Part shown: one piece after another, positions 26,660-34,833 of the stretch | How positions within the stretch are numbered: position 1 is the first letter of the stretch | Layout of the letters: the number at the start of each line of letters is the position of its first letter | From: Rhodopirellula europaea 6C | Lineage (GTDB): Bacteria; Planctomycetota; Planctomycetia; Pirellulales; Pirellulaceae | Direction of reading: 5' to 3' | Assembly: GCF_000338295.1 (NCBI RefSeq) | Contig: NZ_ANMO01000257.1 | Location: 1-64,000 of the forward strand | DNA length: 64,000 bases | The notes under the pieces: model-generated | What the model was told of the DNA's origin: nothing | The model's input: only the letters and a program-made list of their open reading frames with translations | The model's database searches: none | Translations under genes and position numbers: made by a program

Positions 26660-28753
26660 CTAGTACTGGAAGCTGTCGGCGTCTTCTTTGGGGGCTGCCT
26701 GGTAGCCGTAAGGTTCCATGCTGCTTCCCGCTCGGCCTTGGCTGAGGCTTCGCACGGCTCCGGAGTAGCCGAACATCTCTTTCAGTGGAGCGTGTGCCGT
26801 GATCACGGTCATGGCTCCGCGGCTTTCCGTTGATGCGATGATGGCGCGTCGTTGTTGCAGGTCGCCAACGATCTCGCCCATGTAGTCTTCCGGCGTGGTG
26901 ACCTCGACTCGCATGATGGGTTCGAGAAGCACGGGGCCGGCGGCTTGCAGGCCGCTTTCGAATGCATCGCCAGCGGCAATTCGAAATGCGACTTCATCGC
27001 TGCCTTCTTCAGCCATTTCCGCGTCCAGGACATCGATTCGGACGCCCGACAGCGGGAATCCGGCGATCATGCCACCGCCTTCCGCTCGGTCGCGAATTTC
27101 GTCGATCGCGGCGCTGCGGACTGCGTTGGGCAAGCCGACGTCTGGTGGAAGTCGGTCAAAGACGATCACTGGATCGGACGGGTTGTCGGTCGGGCTGATC
27201 TTCACTTTCAGCCGAGCAAACATCTGCGTCGAGCCAACCACGCGGTTGCATTGGCCGACCAGTTCGGCGTTGCCGCCGATGGTTTCGCGGTAGTTCACGC
27301 GAGGCTTGTAGAACTTCACGTTCAGGCCAAAGTCGCGAGTCAGGCGGTGCTGGATGACTTCGAGGTGCAGTTCGCCCATGCCGCTAATGATCGTCTGGCC
27401 GATCTCTTCGTTGTCGACCGCCCGGAAGGTTGGGTCTTGGCGGCGGAGCATGTCGAGGGTTTCTTCCAGCTTCTTTCGGTCCGCCGTGCTTTCTGGTTCG
27501 ATCGCCATCGAGAGCACTGTTTCGGCGAATTTGATGCTGGGCAGTTCGATTGTTTCTTTGGTGTCGCAAACCGTGTCGCCGGTGATGGCGAATCGGGGGC
27601 CAATCACACAGCAGATATCGCCGGCGCCGACGGAATCGACTTGCCCGTCGCGTTCCTTTTTCGAGGCGTGGATTTGCCAAATTTGGGCGACGTTTTCCTT
27701 TTTATCTCGGTTGGGGCACTGCACGCGGGAGTTTTGTTTTAGCTCGCCGCTGTAGATCCGAATCCAATAATTGTCGCCCGTTTTCGCGGGCAAAATCTTG
27801 AAAACGAGGCCGCAGAATGGCTCTTTCGGGTCTGGGTTTCGAGAGAGTGTTTTGTCGGGTTTCTTTGGGTCGTGGCCTTCGACCGCTGGGCGATCCAGCG
27901 GGCTGGGGAGAAAGTTTCCGACGCCGGTCATCAGTGGCTGCACGCCAATTCCGTGGAGAGCGGAGCCACAGAACACGGGCTGGATGGTTCGGTCAAGGCA
28001 GCCTTTTCGCAGAGCTGCCAGGATCACATCGCGAGGGACTTCTTTGTCTTCCATCGCCAGTCCCATGGCTTCTTCGCTGAGTTCGTAGACCGCTTCCAGC
28101 ATCTGCTCTCGCCAGATCGCAGCGTCGTCGGCCAGTTCTTCCGGCAGATCAGTTTCGGTGATTTGCTTGCCTTCGGTCTCCGGGTCGAACTGCAGGAGTT
28201 TCATGTCGACCAGGTCGATGACGCCGCGGAACGGATTGTCGACGTGGGCTGGGCCTTCTCCGACGGGCAGTTCGACGGCAACGGGTCGGCCGCCCAGTCG
28301 AGGGCCGATGTCGTTGAAGACGGTCTCGAAGCTCGCGCCTTCGCGATCCATCTTGTTGATGAACACGATACGAGGGACCTCGTAGCGATCAGCTTGTCGC
28401 CACACGGTTTCGCTTTGGGCCTCAACGCCTTCGCGGGCGGAGAACACCACGACGGCCCCGTCGAGGACACGCAGGCAGCGTTCGACTTCGGCGGTGAAGT
28501 CAACGTGGCCGGGGGTGTCCAGCAGGTTGATGTTGTAGTCGCCCCAGGCGTACTTCACGCAGGCGCTGAAGATCGTGATGCCGCGTTCTTGTTCTTCGGG
28601 GTCATCGTCGGTGTCGGTGGTGCCGTGGTCAACTCGTCCAACTCGGTGTTTTGCGCCGCTGAGGTAGAGCATTCGCTCGGTGACGGTGGTTTTGCCAGCG
28701 TCGATGTGGGCGATGATCCCGATGTTGCGAATCTTGGATATGTCGGCGGCCAT
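26660..28753 (-). CDS. fusA: Translation elongation factor G
   Basis: 697 residues from the ATG at 28753 (MAADISKIRNIGIIAHIDAG); the frame is open to 28834 but the extra residues do not belong to the family. EF-G drives translocation on the ribosome with GTP hydrolysis. The GTPase motifs are AHIDAGKTT, EQERGITI, DTPGHVDF and NKMD. Domain IV is recognisable by HRLTRDFGLNVKFYKPRVNY and the C-terminal region by EPIMRVEVTTPEDYMGEIVG and SRGAMTVITAHAPL. It follows rpsG in a str-type operon, but no tuf gene follows it. As R. baltica-type genomes can have more than one EF-G, this position marks it as the housekeeping copy by inference. Confidence 0.95.
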   Translation of the reverse strand: MAADISKIRNIGIIAHIDAGKTTVTERMLYLSGAKHRVGRVDHGTTDTDDDPEEQERGITIFSACVKYAWGDYNINLLDTPGHVDFTAEVERCLRVLDGAVVVFSAREGVEAQSETVWRQADRYEVPRIVFINKMDREGASFETVFNDIGPRLGGRPVAVELPVGEGPAHVDNPFRGVIDLVDMKLLQFDPETEGKQITETDLPEELADDAAIWREQMLEAVYELSEEAMGLAMEDKEVPRDVILAALRKGCLDRTIQPVFCGSALHGIGVQPLMTGVGNFLPSPLDRPAVEGHDPKKPDKTLSRNPDPKEPFCGLVFKILPAKTGDNYWIRIYSGELKQNSRVQCPNRDKKENVAQIWQIHASKKERDGQVDSVGAGDICCVIGPRFAITGDTVCDTKETIELPSIKFAETVLSMAIEPESTADRKKLEETLDMLRRQDPTFRAVDNEEIGQTIISGMGELHLEVIQHRLTRDFGLNVKFYKPRVNYRETIGGNAELVGQCNRVVGSTQMFARLKVKISPTDNPSDPVIVFDRLPPDVGLPNAVRSAAIDEIRDRAEGGGMIAGFPLSGVRIDVLDAEMAEEGSDEVAFRIAAGDAFESGLQAAGPVLLEPIMRVEVTTPEDYMGEIVGDLQQRRAIIASTESRGAMTVITAHAPLKEMFGYSGAVRSLSQGRAGSSMEPYGYQAAPKEDADSFQY

Positions 28754-28896
28754 GGCGGGTCGGTGCGTTGGGAAGCGTTTTGGGGCGGGTGCGCAAAGAA
28801 AAATCGCGATCCGGCAGAACCGAATCGCGACCAATTGTGAACGTTAGAGGGCATCGCGCGTAGCGGCTGAAAATCAATTCAGTCGTTCGCGGCGGA

Positions 28897-29370
28897 TCAC
28901 CATGCGAAGTGAGCGAATGCCTTGTTGGCGTCAGCCATGCGGTGCGTGTTTTCGCGCTTGGTGTAGGCGGCGCCTTCCTTCTTGAAGCCAGCAAGCAATT
29001 CGTCGGCCAGTTTCAAGGCCATTGGGCGGCCCTTTTTGTCGCGAACAGCAGCCAGGATCCAGCGGATCGCGAGGCTTTGTTGGCGAGCCTTGTTGACCTG
29101 CATTGGAACTTGGTAGCTGGCACCACCGACTCGCTTGCTGCGAACTTCGATGTATGGCTTGATGTTTTCCAAGGCCGCTTCGAAGACTTCGATAGGAGTC
29201 TCTTCACCTTCGTGGCGTTTGCCGATCTCTTCCAGGGCATCGTAGAAGACTCGCTGTGCGGTGGTCTTCTTTCCGTCCAGCATCAAGCAGTTGATGAATT
29301 TGCTAGCCAGCAACGAGTGGTGCCGCGGGTCGCCGATGAGTTGCGAGCGGCTGGAAGTGATGCGTCCCAT
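28897..29370 (-). CDS. rpsG: 30S ribosomal protein S7
   Basis: 157 residues. S7 initiates assembly of the small-subunit head. [20 protein letters not shown] differs from the usual MPRR start, but [40 protein letters not shown] and the end [16 protein letters not shown] are clear S7 sequence. It is 74 bases after rpsL. Confidence 0.97.
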   Translation of the reverse strand: MGRITSSRSQLIGDPRHHSLLASKFINCLMLDGKKTTAQRVFYDALEEIGKRHEGEETPIEVFEAALENIKPYIEVRSKRVGGASYQVPMQVNKARQQSLAIRWILAAVRDKKGRPMALKLADELLAGFKKEGAAYTKRENTHRMADANKAFAHFAW

Positions 29371-29444
29371 GAATGTCTGATCGAGCTACGAAGGGAAGTG
29401 AATGATTTGGAAACGACAGATGCCGAGAAGTGAAGGGCTGGGCC

Positions 29445-29810
29445 TTACTTCTTGGCTCCGTAACGGCTGCGGGATTGCTTACGGCCGTCAACACCCAATG
29501 CGTCGCGTGAACCGCGGACAACTTGGTATCGAACACCGGGCAAATCGCGAACACGACCACCGCGAACGAGCACGATCGAGTGCTCCTGCAGGTTGTGGCC
29601 TTCGCCGGGGATGTAAACGGTGACTTCTTTGCCGTTGCTCAATCGAACCCGGGTGATCTTCCGCAAAGCCGAGTTTGGCTTCTTGGGGGTCATGGTCCGG
29701 ACTTGCAGGCAAACACCCTGTTTTTGAGGGCATTTCTCGAGAACCGGCGACTTGCTCTGGCTCTTTTTCTGCTTCCGGTTTTTACGGACGAGTTGATTGA
29801 TCGTTGGCAT
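29445..29810 (-). CDS. rpsL: 30S ribosomal protein S12
   Basis: 121 residues starting [21 protein letters not shown]12 is the accuracy-centre protein and the usual site of streptomycin-resistance mutations; the key region [20 protein letters not shown] and [20 protein letters not shown] is of the ordinary sensitive type as far as can be seen. It heads the str operon behind a candidate promoter. Confidence 0.98.
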   Translation of the reverse strand: MPTINQLVRKNRKQKKSQSKSPVLEKCPQKQGVCLQVRTMTPKKPNSALRKITRVRLSNGKEVTVYIPGEGHNLQEHSIVLVRGGRVRDLPGVRYQVVRGSRDALGVDGRKQSRSRYGAKK

Positions 29811-29879
29811 GAAAACAATGCAATTGGACGGTGATGTGTCGCGGCACGCAACTTGGGCCGAGATTTTTGCAAGCGGCGA

Positions 29880-29907
29880 AGTATGGCGGCTGTGCCATTC
29901 CTGTCAA
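29880..29907 (-). promoter_or_regulatory. Predicted promoter of the rpsL-rpsG-fusA operon
   Basis: On the minus strand a full-consensus TTGACA (29907-29902) is followed after 16 bases by CATACT (29885-29880). Transcription would begin about 63 bases before rpsL, much like the S10 promoter. The stretch 29908-30014 shows nothing else. Confidence 0.5.
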
Positions 29908-30080
29908 GGCCGAATTGCGGGTGAAATGCATTCGTGTGGCATTCTGGGGTGTCTGTCGACACTTCCCATGTCCCAAATGCGGCGCCAGAGTTTCGTCAGT
30001 CGCGTGGCTTCTGAATGATCTCTTTTCGTCTGGCGATGAAATGTTCCCCAGTTTTCTTCGTCATGGCAAGCGGATTTCAC

Positions 30081-31079
30081 ATGGAAAACGCCCTGCTTGT
30101 CGGACGATTGCTCTACTCTGGTTCTGATGATTTTCTTTCCACTGCCTCCTCAACCGTGACGCCTGTATCTCGCCGCGTGAAACAGCCCAACGAAACATTT
30201 TCGTCACCGTCTTGGCCGATTTCGATCGGTGCTCCGGTTTGGTCCTGCGACGGATGGGGCGACTTGGTCTATCCCAAAAAGACGCCTCGGACGGAGTGGC
30301 TTTCGTGGTATACGCGAACGTTCAATACGGTCGAAGGAAACAGCACGTTTTATGCTGTCCCAGGTGAGCAAACTTTTCGCGGCTGGGCCGAGCAAGCGGC
30401 CGATGGTTTTGAGTTCTGCTTCAAGTTTCCCAAGCGGATCTCGCATGACAGCATGCTGCAGCACTGCGACGACGAGGTGCGAGAATTTCTGGCTCGGTTG
30501 CGAGTGATTGCAAAAGCCAATCGGTTGGGACCGACGTTTTTGCAACTCGGGCCAAACTTTGGCCCTGATCGATTGCCCATCCTGGCGAAGTTTCTTCGCC
30601 GTTTGCCGCGTGAATTGCAGTGGGCGGTGGAGCTTCGGCATCACGATTGGTTTGATTCGGCGGACAACGAGGCACGCGTGAACGATTTGCTGCGTGACCT
30701 TCAGATCGACAAGGTCACATTTGATAGCCGGCCTCTGTTCCAATCACCGCCTGAAGATGTGATCGAAGAAAAGTCACAGGCGAGAAAGCCGCGAACGCCA
30801 GTCCGACAAACGGTCACGGCCCAGCGGCCAATGTTGCGAATCGTGGGACGCAATCGCGTCGAGCTTGCCGATACATTCTTGGATCAGTGGCTGCCGATCT
30901 TGGTCGGCTGGCTGAAGGCGGGTTTGCGACCGATCGTGTTCACGCACACGCCTGATGATCGCTTGGCACCGCAGTTTGCTGAGTCGTTGCTAGCGAAATT
31001 GGCCGATGCGATGCCGGGTGTGGACTTCACCCTGCCCCGCCCTCCACAATCTCCCGAACAATTGTCGTTGCTGGATTGA
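30081..31079 (+). CDS. DUF72 domain protein
   Basis: 332 residues from the ATG at 30081; an ATG at 30015 adds 22 residues and is also possible. The DUF72 TIM-barrel-like fold is shown by ISIGAPVWSCDGW, WLSWYTRTFNTVEGNSTFYA, FEFCFKFPKRISHD, FLQLGPNFGPDRL and AVELRHHDWF. The strictly kept Glu and Tyr/Phe pattern (NTVEGNSTFY) is present. The biochemical role of the family is unknown. The 65 residues before the domain are Ser/Thr-rich. The gene is followed closely, 51 bases on, by a crotonase-fold gene on the same strand. Confidence 0.8.
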   Translation: MENALLVGRLLYSGSDDFLSTASSTVTPVSRRVKQPNETFSSPSWPISIGAPVWSCDGWGDLVYPKKTPRTEWLSWYTRTFNTVEGNSTFYAVPGEQTFRGWAEQAADGFEFCFKFPKRISHDSMLQHCDDEVREFLARLRVIAKANRLGPTFLQLGPNFGPDRLPILAKFLRRLPRELQWAVELRHHDWFDSADNEARVNDLLRDLQIDKVTFDSRPLFQSPPEDVIEEKSQARKPRTPVRQTVTAQRPMLRIVGRNRVELADTFLDQWLPILVGWLKAGLRPIVFTHTPDDRLAPQFAESLLAKLADAMPGVDFTLPRPPQSPEQLSLLD

Positions 31080-31130
31080 ATCGATCCGTACGACGTTTCC
31101 CCAACTGGCTTCTCCCCGCAGGCTTTTCCC

Positions 31131-31919
31131 ATGCAACATCTGGATGTTCGAATTCACGACAACGTGGCGACCGTTTTGATTGACCGGCCGGAAAAGCATG
31201 GTGCTCTCAGTCCCGGATTGTTGTTTGATCTCAACGAAGCTCTCGGCGATGTGCACCAAGAAAAACGGGCACGGGCGGTCGTTCTGTCATCGCGAGGCGA
31301 TCATTTTTGCTCGGGAGTCGACCTGCAAGTTTTTCAACAGATCGCCGACTTGCCAGAATCGGAACGGATGCAGCAATGGTTCGAATATTGGCGAGCGGTT
31401 TCGGAAACCTGCGAGAAGATGCTGCGGTTCCCAAAGCCAATCATCGCGGCGGTGGATGGAGCGGCGATCGGGGCGGGGTTCGCGTTGATGTTGGCATCCG
31501 ATTTGTGTGTGGCCAGCAATCGAGCCACCTTTGCCGCCGATGCCGCTCGACGGGGGCTGGTCGGTGGAGTGACGACCGCGTTGTTGTCGTTCCGAGTCGG
31601 TGCGGCGGCCGCTGCCAGGCTGACTTTGGCTGGTGAAACGATCGATGCGAACGAAGCCCAGCGATTGAATTTGCTGTGCCAATCGCCGGTGGCGTCGGAT
31701 CAAGTTTGGGTGGCGGCCAGCCAGTGGGCGGCTCGTTGCAGTGAAGGACCCGCCGAAGCGGTGCAAGCGTCCAAGCGATTGCTCAATGAAAGCGTCGGTG
31801 AAGCCTTGCTGACTCAGATTTCCGCGGCGGCTGCGGACAGTGCGTCGGCATGCACGACGGAATCCGCCGCCGAAGGTGTTTCCGCTTTCCTCGAAAAACG
31901 CAAGCCGAGCTGGCCGTAA
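31131..31919 (+). CDS. Enoyl-CoA hydratase/isomerase (crotonase) family protein
   Basis: 262 residues of crotonase fold: VATVLIDRPEKHGALSPGLL, FCSGVDLQVF and the oxyanion-hole segment AAVDGAAIGAGFALMLASDL. The place where hydratases have the first catalytic Glu (pattern F-G-x-P-E) reads FAADAARRGLVGG, and the second Glu region reads RVGAAAAARLTLAG, so both acidic residues of enoyl-CoA hydratase are missing. It may be an isomerase, hydrolase or other crotonase activity; naming it a hydratase would be unsafe. A palindrome at 31946-32008 separates its stop from the convergent trmB. Confidence 0.8.
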   Translation: MQHLDVRIHDNVATVLIDRPEKHGALSPGLLFDLNEALGDVHQEKRARAVVLSSRGDHFCSGVDLQVFQQIADLPESERMQQWFEYWRAVSETCEKMLRFPKPIIAAVDGAAIGAGFALMLASDLCVASNRATFAADAARRGLVGGVTTALLSFRVGAAAAARLTLAGETIDANEAQRLNLLCQSPVASDQVWVAASQWAARCSEGPAEAVQASKRLLNESVGEALLTQISAAAADSASACTTESAAEGVSAFLEKRKPSWP

Positions 31920-31945
31920 GTTGGCTGGAGTCGTGTCGGCTAACC

Positions 31946-32008
31946 GTACCTTGGGCTTCCAAGCCCGGCGAAACCATCTCTTCCGTCGGGCTTGGAAGCC
32001 CAACGTAC
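31946..32008. repeat. Palindromic intergenic repeat, GGGCTTCCA type, copy 2
   Basis: The arm at 31946-31967 (core TTGGGCTTCCAAGCCCG) and the arm at 31987-32008 (core CGGGCTTGGAAGCCCAA) pair over 22 bases with one mismatch and a 19-base loop. Each arm also contains a small palindrome of its own (GGGCTTCCAAGCCC). It sits between convergent genes and may also end their transcripts. Confidence 0.7.
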
Positions 32009-32024
32009 AAATTCAGCCTGCAAA

Positions 32025-32687
32025 CTACGAACGTTTGCGGTAGCAAACTCGGTAGACCGGGATGCCCATCTTGCGACTGCGTCGTTCGAAGTGGGTGTGA
32101 AAGTCCAAATCGTGCGTGGATTCCCGCTGGGTTTCGGGCAATGGCACGCCGAGTTCCGGTGCGATTTCCGCGATCAATTCCACGGTCAATTCAAAGTAAT
32201 CCAGCACGTCCGTCCAGAAGTGCAATCGGCCGCCGACGCGAAGGCAGCGGCTGAAGTTGAGGATGTTGTCATGGCTGAGAACGCGGCGTTTGCGATGTCG
32301 CTTTTTCCACCAAGGATCGGGGAAGTAGACGTGCACCCCGTCGAGCGATCCATCCTCGATTCGTTTGCCTTCGTCGGTGACCGCGAACAGCGGCGTGGCG
32401 TCGCCCGCCAGCATTTTCGCGTTGGCTCGTTCGCGTTTGGCCAACCTGGCGGCAGCGTGAGCGGCGTATTTGCGAGCGATTTCGATCCCGAAGTAGTTGT
32501 GTTCGGGACGACGATCGGATTCGGTTTGAATGAATAACCCTTTGCCGCTTCCGACCTCAATTTCTAGCGGCTGGTCGTTGCCGAACAGCGTTTGGCTGTT
32601 GATTGTCGCTGGTAAATCCTCGGGCGTTTTCAGCCAAGAATCCAGGTCCAATGCGGGGTTGGGTTTTCGGAGGGCGGCGCGAGGCAT
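32025..32687 (-). CDS. trmB: tRNA (guanine-N7-)-methyltransferase TrmB
   Basis: 220 residues from the ATG at 32687 (MPRAALRKPNPALDLDSWLK); an ATG at 32732 and a frame open to 32966 also exist, but the latter overlaps the divergent hemDE start. TrmB forms m7G46 in the tRNA variable loop using S-adenosylmethionine. PLEIEVGSGKGLFI is the SAM loop, YFGIEIARKYA follows, and VYFPDPWWKKRHRKRR is the TrmB signature. FHTHFERRSRKMGIPVYRV near the end is also typical. The gene diverges from the heme fusion gene. Confidence 0.93.
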   Translation of the reverse strand: MPRAALRKPNPALDLDSWLKTPEDLPATINSQTLFGNDQPLEIEVGSGKGLFIQTESDRRPEHNYFGIEIARKYAAHAAARLAKRERANAKMLAGDATPLFAVTDEGKRIEDGSLDGVHVYFPDPWWKKRHRKRRVLSHDNILNFSRCLRVGGRLHFWTDVLDYFELTVELIAEIAPELGVPLPETQRESTHDLDFHTHFERRSRKMGIPVYRVCYRKRS

Positions 32688-32820
32688 GCAAAGAAGCTGT
32701 TGAGGGAAAGGCGAAAGACGGTGTGCCGTCATCGTAACGCGACGCAAAATCTCTACAATCTTCCCTTCCCGCTTTCCGCCGACTCGATTTGCCCCACCCC
32801 CTTTCGGATTCCAAGCCCGC

Positions 32821-34833
32821 ATGGCTGCGACAACTAACAATTTTGACGGCCTTCGCGTGGCCGCTCTCGAGAGCCGACGGGCCGACGACATGACGCGGCT
32901 GATCTGCAAATTCGGTGGCGAAGCTTTCGTTAGCCCATCGATGCGAGAGGTGCCGATTGAGCCCAACCGGGCAGCAATTGACTTCGCCTATCGCATCATC
33001 ACCGGTGACATCGGCATCGTGATCTTGATGACCGGCGTTGGGTTTCGGTATCTGCTGAAAGCCACCGAGAAGCATGTCGAACAGCAACGACTGCTCGATG
33101 CTCTCAGCGATATCACGACGATCTGTCGCGGTCCGAAACCGGTGGCGGTGATGCGAGAGTTTGGGCTGAAGCCGACTCACCGTGTGCCCGAACCAAACAC
33201 TTGGCGTGAGTTGCTGCAAACGATCGACGCAGGGATTCCCGTTGCGAACCAGACAATCGGCATTCAGGAGTACGGCGTCAGCAACAAACAACTGATCGCC
33301 GGTTTGGAAGCTCGCGGCGCGATCGCCGAATCAGTCAAAGTCTACGGCTGGGAATTCCCCGAAGACACTCAGCCGCTGAAGGCGAACACGCTGGCGCTGG
33401 CCGCAGGCGAACGAGACATCTTGCTGGTTACCAGTGCTCATCAAGTCGTCAACATGCTCCGCATGGCCGAGGAGCTTGGTGTCAGCGATTCGCTTCGCGA
33501 CGGATTGTCCAAGACCGCGATCGTGTCGATCGGTCCCACGACCAGCGACATGTTGCGAGAACATGATCTGGCTATCGCGATGGAGCCATCGCACCCAAAG
33601 ATGGGGCACCTCGTCAGCGAGTCAGCTCGCGATGCCAAACGTTTGGTCGACGAAGTCCGTTCCAAATCGCCCACTTCTGGATCGTCTGCCTCTGTCACGG
33701 TGCGGGCGGATGATTCCAATCTCATTTCTGCTAGCAAGACACCTATGCCCGCCATCGACAATCACCCCTCCCAGTCCAGTTTGTTCATGCGTGCTTGTCG
33801 CGGTGAGCCCACGCCCCGCACACCGGTTTGGATGATGCGGCAGGCCGGTCGCTACATGCAGGAGTACCGCGAAGTTCGTTCGCAGCAAACGTTTTTGGAA
33901 CTTTGCGCCAATCCCAAGTTGTGCAGCGAAGTGATGTGCACCGCGGTCGAAAAGCTGGACGTCGACGCGGCGATCATCTTTTCGGACTTGTTGCCAATTT
34001 TGGTCCCGATGGGATTCGATTTGGAATTCGTCAAAGGTGACGGCCCAGTCATCCACAACCCGGTTCGTTCGGCGGCGGACGTGGATCGAGTCAAAGGCCT
34101 CGACAACCCGCAGGACCTTGGCTTCGTCTATGAGACGGTCAAGCAAACGCGAGCGGACCTGCCCGAAGGCATCCCGTTGATCGGATTCGCCGGTGCTCCG
34201 TTCACGTTGGCCAGTTACGCGATCGAAGGCGGTGGCAGCCGACAATACAGCAGCACGAAAGCTTTGATGCGTGCCGCCGATGGTGGCTGGGCCGCGCTGA
34301 TGGATCGTTTGACCGACGCGATCATCGTCTACTTGAACGAGCAGATCTCCGCGGGAGCCCAGTGTGTGCAATTGTTTGACAGTTGGGCTGGTTGTTTGTC
34401 GCCAGGCGACTACCGCGAATTCGTGTTGCCATGGATGAAACGCATCTTGGAAGGCGTGACTCCCGGCGTGCCCTTGATCAACTTTGCAACCGGCAATCCG
34501 GAGTTGCTTCCTCTGCTGCGAGGCGATCGCCGCACGGTGGTGGGAGTCGATTGGCGGATCGAACTGGATGTGGCTTGGAAACGCGTCGGGCATGACATCT
34601 CCGTTCAAGGCAACTTGGACCCGTCGGTGTTGCTGACCGATGCCAAGACCATCCGCGCGGCTGTGCAAGATGTTTTGGACAAGGCCGGCGGTCGACCCGG
34701 ACACATCTTCAATCTCGGTCATGGCGTGCTGCAACAAACTCCGGTTGAAAATGCCATTGAGTTGGTCAAAGCCGTGAAAGAACTTTCGGTGCGAGATGAT
34801 TTCTCAGCCGAGGATGGTGGAATGGATTCGTGA
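32821..34833 (+). CDS. hemE: Fused uroporphyrinogen-III synthase (HemD) - uroporphyrinogen decarboxylase (HemE)
   Basis: 670 residues. Residues ~1-290 look like HemD: FDGLRVAALESRRADDMTRL, FAYRIITGDIGIVILMTGVG, and the late SIGPTTSDMLREHDLAIAME. A Ser/Ala-rich linker (~295-320) leads to a complete HemE: PVWMMRQAGRYMQEYREVRS with the conserved Arg and Asp-binding loop, DAAIIFSDLLPILVPMGFDL, GFAGAPFTLASYAIEGGGSR, LFDSWAGCLSPGDYREFVLP and GHIFNLGHGVLQQTP. The two activities are successive steps from hydroxymethylbilane to coproporphyrinogen III. The frame is continuous with no internal stop. Its TGA overlaps the GTG of the next gene (GTGA). HemE is certain; the HemD part rests on weaker motifs, as is normal for that fast-changing family. 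Confidence 0.88.
   Translation: MAATTNNFDGLRVAALESRRADDMTRLICKFGGEAFVSPSMREVPIEPNRAAIDFAYRIITGDIGIVILMTGVGFRYLLKATEKHVEQQRLLDALSDITTICRGPKPVAVMREFGLKPTHRVPEPNTWRELLQTIDAGIPVANQTIGIQEYGVSNKQLIAGLEARGAIAESVKVYGWEFPEDTQPLKANTLALAAGERDILLVTSAHQVVNMLRMAEELGVSDSLRDGLSKTAIVSIGPTTSDMLREHDLAIAMEPSHPKMGHLVSESARDAKRLVDEVRSKSPTSGSSASVTVRADDSNLISASKTPMPAIDNHPSQSSLFMRACRGEPTPRTPVWMMRQAGRYMQEYREVRSQQTFLELCANPKLCSEVMCTAVEKLDVDAAIIFSDLLPILVPMGFDLEFVKGDGPVIHNPVRSAADVDRVKGLDNPQDLGFVYETVKQTRADLPEGIPLIGFAGAPFTLASYAIEGGGSRQYSSTKALMRAADGGWAALMDRLTDAIIVYLNEQISAGAQCVQLFDSWAGCLSPGDYREFVLPWMKRILEGVTPGVPLINFATGNPELLPLLRGDRRTVVGVDWRIELDVAWKRVGHDISVQGNLDPSVLLTDAKTIRAAVQDVLDKAGGRPGHIFNLGHGVLQQTPVENAIELVKAVKELSVRDDFSAEDGGMDS

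Noticed and set aside
33622-34737. 371-residue minus-strand open frame
   Set aside because: Antisense to the HemE part of the fusion gene, which is certain.
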